From NCBI GenBank assembly GCA_045601805.1, contig JAZSAJ010000024.1, positions 1 through 12,981 on the forward strand: 12,981 bases of DNA, written 5' to 3'. The notes under the pieces are model-generated. The model did no database searches. It was given only the letters and a program-made list of their open reading frames with translations, and was not told the DNA's origin. Below are positions 7,672 through 12,981 of this stretch, piece by piece. This stretch comes from SIG607 sp045601805 (lineage in GTDB: Bacteria; Bacillota; Clostridia; Oscillospirales; Acutalibacteraceae). Numbering within the stretch: the stretch's first letter is position 1; each line of letters opens with the position of its first letter. The translations under genes were made by a program, and so were the position numbers.

Positions 7672-8914
7672 TTACACTGTCCCCTTCATTTACACCTGCG
7701 CGTTTAAGTGCAGTTATAATTCCGCTGGTTTTAAGCACCCTTTCAAAATACTGCAATGCCTCGTAATCGTTGGGGTCAATAGTATTCATTATGGGCTCAA
7801 GCCATTCGCAGTTTTCAACATAATAAACGCCATTTTCTTCTCGCAAGGTAAAGTTTCTGCTTTCGCGCTTGGGCAAATGCAGTTCTTCCACCCCAATTTC
7901 GCTTTCGTAACGAATTATTGGCGGAAGTTTATTAAGTTCTGCCGCAATATAATCTATAAGTTCTTTTGTGCCGTGGGCAATTGCCGCCATAACAGGAAAG
8001 AACGCATAACCCTTTTTGGTAAAATATTTTGCAATTTTTTCTACCTCGCTGTCGTCGGTTAAATCGCATTTATTGCCAACAACAATTTGCGGTCTTTCTG
8101 CAAGTGTGGGCGAAAACTTAACAAGTTCTTCATTTATTTTATTAAAATCTGCAATAGGGTCCCTGCCCTCGCTGCCCGAAATATCAATAACATGCACAAG
8201 CAAACGGCAACGCTCAACATGGCGCAAAAATTCGTGCCCCAAGCCAATACCTTCGTGCGCACCTTCAATAAGGCCGGGAATATCGGCCATAACAAAAGAA
8301 CTTCCCTCGCCCATTCTAACTACCCCTAAAACGGGGGTTAAAGTGGTAAAGTGGTAGTTTGCTATTTTGGGTTTGGCTTCGCTTACAACGCTTACCAGGG
8401 TTGATTTACCAACATTTGGGAAACCAACAAGCCCAACATCTGCCAAAAGTTTAAGTTCAAGCGTTACATCAAATTCTTCGCCTTTGGCGCCCGGTTTTGC
8501 AAAACGCGGAATTTGGCGTGTGGAATTTGAAAAATGCTGATTCCCCCAACCGCCGTTACCGCCGCGGGCAATTATAACCGGCTCTTTATCTGAAATATCG
8601 GCAATAATTTTACCGCTTTCACTATCTTTAATTAAGGTGCCTTTGGGAACAGCAATAACCAAATCTTGCGCCTTTTTACCGCTGCAACGCGAAGGTCTTC
8701 CGTCGCCGCCGTTTTCTGCCGCGTATTTCCTTTTATAACGAAAATCGGCAAGGGTTGAAAGGTTATCGTCGGCATAAAACAAAATATTACCGCCCCTGCC
8801 GCCGTCGCCGCCATCGGGGCCGCCTGCTGCAACATATTTTTCGCGGTGAAAGGAAACACAGCCGTTTCCGCCGTTGCCCGCCTTTAAATGAATTTGTGCT
8901 ACATCAATAAACAT
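7637..8914 (-). CDS. obgE: GTPase Obg (ribosome assembly / stress GTPase) with OCT domain
   Basis: A 425-residue essential-type GTPase that binds the large ribosomal subunit and links ribosome assembly to stress and sporulation in Firmicutes. Residues 1 to about 158 are the glycine-rich Obg fold (KAGNGGNGCVSFHREK, GGPDGGDGGRGG). The G domain follows with P-loop GFPNVGKST (164-172), DIPGLIEGAHEGIGLGHEFL (G3 and switch II) and NKCD (281-284). The C-terminus carries an OCT domain (about 345-425, LHLPKRESRNFTLREENG to the end), which the E. coli protein lacks in this form. SD AAAGGA lies 7 nt before the ATG. A terminator-like stem separates it from rpmA, so obgE expression depends on readthrough or an unseen promoter. 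Confidence 0.97.
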   Translation of the reverse strand: MFIDVAQIHLKAGNGGNGCVSFHREKYVAAGGPDGGDGGRGGNILFYADDNLSTLADFRYKRKYAAENGGDGRPSRCSGKKAQDLVIAVPKGTLIKDSESGKIIADISDKEPVIIARGGNGGWGNQHFSNSTRQIPRFAKPGAKGEEFDVTLELKLLADVGLVGFPNVGKSTLVSVVSEAKPKIANYHFTTLTPVLGVVRMGEGSSFVMADIPGLIEGAHEGIGLGHEFLRHVERCRLLVHVIDISGSEGRDPIADFNKINEELVKFSPTLAERPQIVVGNKCDLTDDSEVEKIAKYFTKKGYAFFPVMAAIAHGTKELIDYIAAELNKLPPIIRYESEIGVEELHLPKRESRNFTLREENGVYYVENCEWLEPIMNTIDPNDYEALQYFERVLKTSGIITALKRAGVNEGDSVNVNGFEFEYVD

Positions 8915-8925
8915 AATTACTTCCT

Positions 8926-8966
8926 TTAAAATAAAAACGGCTTAGGCAAAATAAACCCAAGCCGTT
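8926..8966 (-). terminator. Intrinsic terminator/attenuator between rpmA and obgE
   Basis: On the - strand AACGGCTTGGG (8966-8956) pairs with CCTAAGCCGTT (8946-8936): 11 pairs including one G-U, a 9-nt loop, then TTTTTATTTT. It lies 10 nt after the rpmA stop and ends just before the obgE SD, so it should reduce obgE-mrnC transcription relative to the ribosomal protein genes. Confidence 0.85.
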
Positions 8967-8976
8967 AATTGATTTA

Positions 8977-9258
8977 TTAGTTGGCAGCGTACACGCTAAC
9001 CTGTTTGCGGTCACGACCTACGCGTTCAAACTTAACTTTACCATCAATCAAAGCAAAAAGAGTGTCATCAGAACCTAAGCCAACGTTTTTGCCTGGATGA
9101 ATATGTGTTCCTCTTTGACGAACGAGGATATTGCCGGCCAAAACAAACTGACCGTCTGCTCTTTTAACACCAAGACGCTTAGACTCACTGTCACGGCCGT
9201 TCTTGGTAGAACCCATACCTTTTTTATGGGCAAACAACTGGATGTTGATTTTTAACAT
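8977..9258 (-). CDS. rpmA: 50S ribosomal protein L27 with cleavable N-terminal extension
   Basis: A 93-residue L27, the large-subunit protein whose N-terminus reaches the peptidyl-transferase centre. It starts MLKINIQLFAHKKG: the first nine residues are the Firmicutes extension that must be removed after F9, so that the mature protein begins AHKKG. The body is canonical (GSTKNGRDSESKRLGVK, ILVRQRGTHIHPG.NVG, DDTLFAL.DG.VKFE). A very strong GGAGG SD overlaps the last codons of prp, 3 nt before this gene. The protease that makes the cut is encoded immediately upstream. Confidence 0.98.
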   Translation of the reverse strand: MLKINIQLFAHKKGMGSTKNGRDSESKRLGVKRADGQFVLAGNILVRQRGTHIHPGKNVGLGSDDTLFALIDGKVKFERVGRDRKQVSVYAAN

Positions 9259-9261
9259 GAC

Positions 9262-9579
9262 CTACACCTCCGAATAAATTTTAATGTTACCTTTGTATTC
9301 TTTGGCCAACTCTGTTATGTGAAGTTTAAAACCTTCAAGCGCTATAACCGTTTCATTTTTTGGGTTTTTAACAAAAACATACATTTTTGCTTCATCAACC
9401 ACAATTTCGGCTTTTTCATTTATAACTTCCAAAATTGTATTGGCAGTTAAATAAGCCGCGCTTGAAACAGCAGCGCACACGAGTTTGCCGTTTTCATCGT
9501 CACAATTAACTGTACTGTGACCCTGCACCGAAAAGCCACAAAGAACGCCATTTTCGGTGAGAAATTTTACACCGGTCAT
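9262..9579 (-). CDS. prp: Ribosomal-processing cysteine protease Prp
   Basis: A 105-residue member of the YsxB/Prp family, always found between the L21 and L27 genes in Firmicutes. It cleaves the N-terminal extension of L27. The catalytic pair expected from the staphylococcal enzyme is visible as H21 in VQGHS and C35 in LVCAAVSS, with the conserved substrate-shielding region between them. The ATG lies 2 nt after the rplU stop; the nearest SD-like AAGGA is about 12 nt upstream, so translation is probably coupled to rplU and lower than that of the flanking ribosomal proteins, which suits a processing enzyme. Confidence 0.95.
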   Translation of the reverse strand: MTGVKFLTENGVLCGFSVQGHSTVNCDDENGKLVCAAVSSAAYLTANTILEVINEKAEIVVDEAKMYVFVKNPKNETVIALEGFKLHITELAKEYKGNIKIYSEV

Positions 9580-9581
9580 AA

Positions 9582-9887
9582 TTAACCGATTTCCTTAATT
9601 TCAACTTTAGTATAGGGCTGTCTGTGACCCATTTTACGAGAAGAGCCCTTTTTCGGTTTGTAGGTAAATACGGTAACCTTTTTAGCTTTTCCGTTTTTGA
9701 GAACAACACCTTTTACAACAGCATCCTTAACGTAAGGTTTGCCGATTTTAAGTTTGCCGGTATTAAGCGCAATAACCTTATCAAAAACAACTTCCTGCTC
9801 TGCTTCGGCATTAAGTTTTTCAACATAGATTACATCGCCTTCGGCAACACGGTACTGTTTACCGCCTGTCTCAATAATTGCGTACAT
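9582..9887 (-). CDS. rplU: 50S ribosomal protein L21
   Basis: A canonical L21, beginning MYAIIETGGKQYRV and ending with the RRMGHRQPYT-like KMGHRQPYTKV.I. It binds 23S rRNA domain I early in large-subunit assembly. I take the ATG at 9887 (101 residues), not the in-frame GTG at 9896: the GTG is itself part of the SD (AGGTG, 6 nt before the ATG), and the family starts with MYAI. It is the first gene of the operon, preceded by a structured leader and a strong promoter. Confidence 0.97.
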   Translation of the reverse strand: MYAIIETGGKQYRVAEGDVIYVEKLNAEAEQEVVFDKVIALNTGKLKIGKPYVKDAVVKGVVLKNGKAKKVTVFTYKPKKGSSRKMGHRQPYTKVEIKEIG

Positions 9888-9893
9888 CTGTTG

Positions 9894-9898
9894 CACCT
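9894..9898 (-). promoter_or_regulatory. rplU ribosome binding site that decides the start
   Basis: AGGTG is spaced 6 nt from ATG 9887. It contains the GTG that a simple longest-frame rule would choose as start, so the site argues for the shorter protein. Confidence 0.7.
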
Positions 9899-9972
9899 GC
9901 TTTCTTTCAGTCTCGCTACAGTAAGGCGTATGCCAAAATGGGCATAACTTAACAAGGCCTTCAATATGCGGC
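9899..9972 (-). ncRNA. Probable ribosomal protein L21 leader (cis-regulatory 5' UTR)
   Basis: A leader of about 85 nt lies between the predicted transcription start (~9972) and rplU. On the RNA, AAGGC (9961-9957) can pair with GCCTT (9927-9923), enclosing a hairpin TATGCC (9946-9941) / GGCATA (9934-9929) with a 6-nt loop. An alternative outer pairing of GTTAAG with CTTAC competes with the first. Structured L21 leaders are known upstream of rplU in Firmicutes and are thought to mediate autoregulation. The position and structure fit, but I have not compared it with the covariance model. Confidence 0.6.
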
Positions 9973-9978
9973 TCTACT

Positions 9979-10007
9979 ATTTTAGCATAACTGTTCTTTT
10001 AAGTCAA
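9979..10007 (-). promoter_or_regulatory. Sigma-A-type promoter of the rplU-prp-rpmA(-obgE-mrnC) operon
   Basis: On the - strand TTGACT (-35, 10007-10002), a 17-nt spacer and TAAAAT (-10, 9984-9979), preceded by TGC, which makes an extended -10. The predicted start is near 9972. This is the best promoter-like match in the window. Confidence 0.85.
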
Positions 10008-10018
10008 GCATTTATTTG

Positions 10019-10047
10019 TTGATTTTGTATTTATTAATTGTTATAAT
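10019..10047 (+). promoter_or_regulatory. Sigma-A-type promoter of the short-chain dehydrogenase gene
   Basis: TTGATT (10019-10024), a 17-nt spacer and a perfect TATAAT (10042-10047). The predicted start, near 10054, gives a 5' UTR of only about 12 nt, which just includes the GGTG SD. Confidence 0.75.
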
Positions 10048-10065
10048 ATTTATGGTGATTTATTT

Positions 10066-10827
10066 ATGATAACAGCTATTATTACAGGCGCTTCAAGCGG
10101 TTTGGGTATTGAATTTGCAAAGGAAATTAACAAAAAGTACCCCGAGATTGAATCGTTTTGGCTTATTGCAAGGCGCAAAGAAAAGTTACAAGAACTTGCG
10201 CGTGAATTAGGCGAGGACAAATGCTTTATTTTGCCCCTTGATTTAACCGATGAAAGTTCCTTTTTATCGCTTAAACAAATGCTTATTGACGCAAAACCCG
10301 AAGTTGAATTTTTGGTAAACAATGCCGGTTTTGGCAAAATGGGTGATTTCGGCGAAATTCCCATCTATCAAAGTGTTGACCAAATTAAATTAAACTGTAT
10401 GGGCCTTACCGCTATGACGGGCGAAGTTTTACCCTATATGAACAAAAATTCAAAAATAATAAATATTTCTTCTATTGCTTCCTTTGCCCCTAACACACGC
10501 CTTACCGTTTACAGTTCAACAAAGGCGTATGTTACAAGTTTTTCAAAAGGGCTTCGTGAAGAACTTAAAAAGAAAAAGATAAAAGTAACCGCTGTTTGCC
10601 CCGGGCCAATGGACACCGAATTTTTGGCGGTTGCTAACATAAGTGAAGGTTCTTCCTTTACCTTTGACACACTGCCTCGCGTTAAACCGCAAAAGGTTGC
10701 AAAGGGCGCCGTAAAAGCGGTAGAAAAGAACAAAGCAATTTACACCCCCGGTGCATTTTATAAATTCTACCGCGTTCTTGCAAAAATACTCCCCCACTCT
10801 TTTGTAATGAAACTTTGCAAAGTATAA
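10066..10827 (+). CDS. Short-chain dehydrogenase/reductase (SDR) family oxidoreductase
   Basis: A 253-residue classical SDR. The Rossmann cofactor loop is TGASSGLG (7-14), followed by NNAG (85-88) and the catalytic set S136, Y149 and K153 (YSSTK). The PG motif (CPGPMDTEF) after the active site is also present. ARRKEKL after beta-strand 2 has basic residues, which favours NADP(H). The C-terminal part (FYKFYRVLAKILP) resembles SDRs that act near membranes or on lipid-like substrates, but the substrate cannot be assigned. It is a single-gene unit with its own promoter, diverging from the ribosomal operon and closed by a terminator. GGTG lies 8 nt before the ATG. Confidence 0.92.
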   Translation: MITAIITGASSGLGIEFAKEINKKYPEIESFWLIARRKEKLQELARELGEDKCFILPLDLTDESSFLSLKQMLIDAKPEVEFLVNNAGFGKMGDFGEIPIYQSVDQIKLNCMGLTAMTGEVLPYMNKNSKIINISSIASFAPNTRLTVYSSTKAYVTSFSKGLREELKKKKIKVTAVCPGPMDTEFLAVANISEGSSFTFDTLPRVKPQKVAKGAVKAVEKNKAIYTPGAFYKFYRVLAKILPHSFVMKLCKV

Positions 10828-10837
10828 AAACTTAATA

Positions 10838-10869
10838 AAAAAACGTGTGGAAAATTCCACACGTTTTTT
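10838..10869. terminator. Bidirectional terminator between the SDR gene and the HTH-glmM gene
   Basis: CGTGTGG (10844-10850) pairs with CCACACG (10857-10863) around a 6-nt AAAATT loop, flanked by A6 and T6 that extend the palindrome. The T run on each strand makes it work for the SDR (+) and for the convergent glmM fusion gene (-). Confidence 0.92.
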
Positions 10870-10872
10870 GTT

Positions 10873-12504
10873 TTAATAACCGCCTTTTTTAATAAGGTTT
10901 ATTATTTTTGTGGCGTAATTTTCGCAGTCTTCGTAATTGTCACATTCAACCATTACGCGAACAACCGGTTCGGTACCGCTTTTTCTTAAAAGTATTCTGC
11001 CCTCATCGCCAAGTGCATTTGCTACTTCCTCTACTGCCAATTTAATTTTTTCGTTATTCATTACGGCATCTTTGTCTTTTACTTCGATGTTTTTGGTTAT
11101 TTGCGGGAACATTTTAACAGGGGACGCAAGTTTTGAAAGCGGAAGTTTGCTTTCCATCATACATTCGGTAACCATAATTGCAGTTAAAATGCCGTCACCC
11201 GTTGAAGCGTATTTTTTAATTATTGTGTGTCCGCTTTGTTCACCGCCAATACTGCAATCATTTGCCATCATTGCTTCGTGAACGTATTTATCGCCAACGG
11301 TGGTTTTAATGCAGTTAATACCCGCTTTTTTAAGCGCCTTAAAGAAGCCCAAGTTAGACATTACCGTGGCTACAACGGTGTTGCCCTTTAAAAGGCCCTG
11401 CTTTTTAAGCATTGTTGCAATAATATAAACTGTGTGGTCGCCGTTTACAACGTTGCCGTTTTCATCAACCGCAATAAGGCGGTCGGCGTCACCGTCAAAG
11501 GCAAAACCAACATCGCACTTCTTTTCCTTTACAAATTTGCAAAGATTTTCAATATGGGTTGAGCCGGCATTTAGATTTATATTAAGACCGTCAGGTTCGG
11601 CGTTAATAACGTAAGTTTTTGCGCCAAGCGCTTCAAACACTGCTTTAGCTATCATCCAAGAAGCACCGTTTGCGCAGTCAAGCGCAATTCTTAAATCTTT
11701 GTAAGAATTTGCCGCAACCGAAATCAAATAGCCAACGTAACGGTTTCTGCCTGCCGCATAATCTATTATTCTGCCAATATTATGCTTTGTGGCAAAGGGC
11801 AAATCGTTTTCGGTTATGCCAAAAAACTGCAAATCACCATCAATATACTTTTCAATATAGAAAAGCATTTGGTCGTCCATTTTTTCGCCCGCAGAATTAA
11901 TAATTTTTATTCCGTTATCAAAATACGGGTTATGCGAAGCCGAAATCATAACACCGCAATCAAAACCGTCTACCCTGGCCACATAAGAAACGCTTGGCGT
12001 TGTGGTTACATGAAGCATATATGCCTCGGCGCCCGAAGCGGTTATTCCTGCCGCTAATGCGTATTCAAGCATATAACTTGAACGGCGGGTGTCTTTACCC
12101 ACTACAACACGGGTTTTTGCGCCAATTTCTTTTTTGCCGCAAAAATCACTTTGGTAGTACCAACCCAAAAACCTGCCAATTTTATAAGCATGGTCGGCAG
12201 TAAGCACCGAGTTTGCTTCACCACGGAAGCCATCGGTACCAAAGTATTTAAGTTTATATTCTTTTTTTGTAGTTTCGGTTTTTACTTCGTTTTCGTTTTG
12301 AATGGGGATTTCTTCCCTTAACAAATCGTCAAGAGAAACATTAAACAACAAAGAGATTTCTTTTATTACAGAAAGTTCGGGAATACATTTATCCGATTCC
12401 CATTTAGATACAGACTGTCTGCTAACATTAAGTTTTTCGGCAAGTTGTTCTTGCGAAAGTTTTCTTGCCGTGCGCAAAATACTAATTTTTTCGCCTAATG
12501 TCAT
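10873..12504 (-). CDS. glmM: Phosphoglucosamine mutase (GlmM) with N-terminal Xre/Cro-type HTH domain
   Basis: A 543-residue fusion. Residues 1-63 are a complete Cro/C1-type helix-turn-helix (LSQEQLAEKLNVSRQSVSKWES, 16-37, with the recognition helix about 28-36, then a fourth and fifth helix ending SLDDLLREE). Residues 64-82 are a charged linker. From about 83 to the end is a full-length alpha-D-phosphohexomutase: GTDGFRG (89-95), active serine S190 in SASHNP, metal site DGDADR (337-342), sugar loop GGEQSGH (420-426) and phosphate loop RKSGTEPVVR (507-516). GGEQSGH favours GlmM (glucosamine-6-P to glucosamine-1-P, for UDP-GlcNAc and peptidoglycan) over phosphoglucomutase. The linker contains no in-frame ATG, GTG or TTG, so a separate enzyme is not made from an obvious internal start. 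Start: ATG 12504 has AAGGAG 8 nt upstream; the GTG at 12513 overlaps this SD and is rejected. The DNA-binding role is inferred. Confidence 0.93.
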   Translation of the reverse strand: MTLGEKISILRTARKLSQEQLAEKLNVSRQSVSKWESDKCIPELSVIKEISLLFNVSLDDLLREEIPIQNENEVKTETTKKEYKLKYFGTDGFRGEANSVLTADHAYKIGRFLGWYYQSDFCGKKEIGAKTRVVVGKDTRRSSYMLEYALAAGITASGAEAYMLHVTTTPSVSYVARVDGFDCGVMISASHNPYFDNGIKIINSAGEKMDDQMLFYIEKYIDGDLQFFGITENDLPFATKHNIGRIIDYAAGRNRYVGYLISVAANSYKDLRIALDCANGASWMIAKAVFEALGAKTYVINAEPDGLNINLNAGSTHIENLCKFVKEKKCDVGFAFDGDADRLIAVDENGNVVNGDHTVYIIATMLKKQGLLKGNTVVATVMSNLGFFKALKKAGINCIKTTVGDKYVHEAMMANDCSIGGEQSGHTIIKKYASTGDGILTAIMVTECMMESKLPLSKLASPVKMFPQITKNIEVKDKDAVMNNEKIKLAVEEVANALGDEGRILLRKSGTEPVVRVMVECDNYEDCENYATKIINLIKKGGY

Positions 12505-12512
12505 TCTAACCA

Positions 12513-12518
12513 CTCCTT
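12513..12518 (-). promoter_or_regulatory. Ribosome binding site of the HTH-glmM gene
   Basis: AAGGAG is separated by 8 nt (TGGTTAGA) from ATG 12504. It overlaps the in-frame GTG at 12513 and so decides the start. Confidence 0.75.
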
Positions 12519-12525
12519 TTTTAAT

Positions 12526-12531
12526 ATTTTA
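12526..12531 (-). promoter_or_regulatory. Candidate -10 element of the HTH-glmM gene
   Basis: TAAAAT on the - strand, about 22 nt before the ATG. No good -35 lies 16-18 nt upstream of it, so this would be a weak or activator-dependent promoter. A perfect TTGACA at 12582-12577 is too far away (about 45 nt) to pair with it. Confidence 0.35.
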
Positions 12532-12554
12532 ACCCATTTTTAAAAAAACACTAC

Positions 12555-12591
12555 CAACCACCGTTTGCTTTTGGTTTGTCAACTTTTGGTT
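12555..12591. repeat. Direct 9-bp repeats, possible operator upstream of HTH-glmM
   Basis: CTTTTGGTT occurs at 12568-12576 and again at 12583-12591, a 15-bp period with TGTCAA (TTGACA on the - strand) between the copies. The core TGGTT is also present inverted as CAACCA at 12555-12560. The block lies 50-90 bp upstream of the fusion gene, in the only gap that could hold its control region. Whether the fused HTH binds here is inference. Confidence 0.5.
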
Positions 12592-12593
12592 GC

Positions 12594-12628
12594 AAAAAAA
12601 GCCCCTGAACCATTATATGTTCAGGGGC
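12594..12628 (-). terminator. Rho-independent terminator of the aldolase gene
   Basis: On the - strand GCCCCTGAAC (12628-12619), an 8-nt loop and GTTCAGGGGC (12610-12601), a perfect 10-bp stem followed by seven T residues (12600-12594). It lies 19 nt after the fba stop and separates it from the HTH-glmM gene, which therefore needs its own promoter. Confidence 0.93.
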
Positions 12629-12647
12629 ATATTTATATCAATGTAAA

Positions 12648-12981
12648 TTAAGCTTTACCAACAGAGCCGAAAAGTTCCATTTTTTCTTTAACGGTGGCTT
12701 TAATTGCTTCTACACCGTCGGCCAAAAGTTTTCTTGGGTCAAAGCCCTTGCCAACTAAATCTTTGCCGTCTTCAATATATTTACGGGTAGCAGCAGCAAA
12801 GCTTAACTGACATTCGGTATTAACATTAATTTTGGAAACACCCAAAGAAATTGCCTTCTTTATCATATCGGCAGGAATACCTGTGCCGCCGTGGAGTACC
12901 AAAGGCATTGTGCCGGTAAGTTTTTGAATTTCGTCTAATGTATCAAACGAAAGACCTGCCCAGTTTGCAGGGTATTTACCG
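12648..12981 (-). CDS. fba: Class II fructose-bisphosphate aldolase, C-terminal part
   Basis: Cut by the right edge. The frame is open to base 12980 and reads GKYPANWAGLSFDTLDEIQKL before the Met at 12908, so that Met is internal. The visible 111 residues match zinc-dependent class II ketose-bisphosphate aldolases: PLVLHGGTGIP with a zinc-ligand His, KINVNTECQ as the phosphate-binding segment, DPRKLL, and the typical end ELFGSVGKA. These enzymes cleave fructose-1,6-bisphosphate to glyceraldehyde-3-phosphate and dihydroxyacetone phosphate in glycolysis. A tagatose-bisphosphate aldolase is possible, but the motifs fit Fba well. A strong terminator follows. Confidence 0.93.
   Translation of the reverse strand, partial: GKYPANWAGLSFDTLDEIQKLTGTMPLVLHGGTGIPADMIKKAISLGVSKINVNTECQLSFAAATRKYIEDGKDLVGKGFDPRKLLADGVEAIKATVKEKMELFGSVGKA

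Noticed and set aside
9894..9896. GTG at 9896 as rplU start
   Set aside because: It is part of the AGGTG SD for ATG 9887, and L21 proteins start MYAI.
9624..9947. 107-residue + strand frame over rplU and its leader
   Set aside because: It covers a conserved ribosomal gene and its promoter-proximal leader on the other strand; the product shows no family features.
12511..12513. GTG at 12513 as start of HTH-glmM
   Set aside because: It overlaps the AAGGAG SD, leaving no spacing; ATG 12504 has a normal 8-nt spacing.
12577..12582. Perfect TTGACA as -35 of the HTH-glmM promoter
   Set aside because: No -10-like hexamer lies 16-18 nt downstream (GGTTGG occurs at 17 nt); it is better described as the spacer between the direct repeats.
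12906..12908. Met at 12908 as start of a small aldolase-like gene
   Set aside because: The frame continues to the window edge with conserved aldolase residues; this Met is internal to fba.

Overview
The window looks like a chromosomal segment of an AT-rich, Gram-positive member of the Clostridia, possibly an uncultured Oscillospiraceae-like lineage. The main evidence is ribosomal protein L27 with the N-terminal extension used in Firmicutes, next to the protease Prp that removes it, in the order rplU-prp-rpmA-obgE. A Mini-III RNase, AT-rich codons, strong AGGAGG-type Shine-Dalgarno (SD) sequences and sigma-A-type promoters agree with this. The exact taxon is inferred; no rRNA or other marker settles it.

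Layout. Positions 1-7218 (+ strand) read as one compact run of genes: the 3' part of rlmB (23S rRNA methyltransferase), an 840-residue membrane protein shaped like a P-type ATPase without its catalytic motifs, an O-antigen-ligase-like membrane protein, metG, tatD, and a 40-residue Asn/Lys/Gln-rich mini-protein whose SD lies in a hairpin. A bidirectional terminator (7232-7260) separates this from a - strand operon, which starts at a good promoter near 9979-10007 and reads: probable L21 leader, rplU, prp, rpmA, internal terminator/attenuator, obgE, mrnC. A back-to-back promoter drives a short-chain dehydrogenase (+). After another bidirectional terminator (10838-10869) come two - strand genes: a GlmM-type phosphoglucosamine mutase with an Xre/Cro helix-turn-helix domain fused to its N-terminus, and the 3' end of a class II fructose-bisphosphate aldolase.

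How the genes fit together. Most genes are housekeeping: translation (rlmB, metG, rplU, rpmA, prp, obgE, mrnC), nucleic-acid processing (tatD), glycolysis (fba) and cell-wall precursor supply (glmM). The unusual parts are (1) the HTH-GlmM fusion, a cell-wall enzyme with an apparent DNA-binding domain, with 9-bp direct repeats upstream that could be an operator; (2) the degenerate P-type ATPase with a ~280-residue acidic N-terminal region, paired with an O-antigen-ligase-like protein inside a translation-gene operon; and (3) the low-complexity mini-gene behind an SD-sequestering hairpin. I see no CRISPR array, tRNA, rRNA, insertion sequence or prophage gene.
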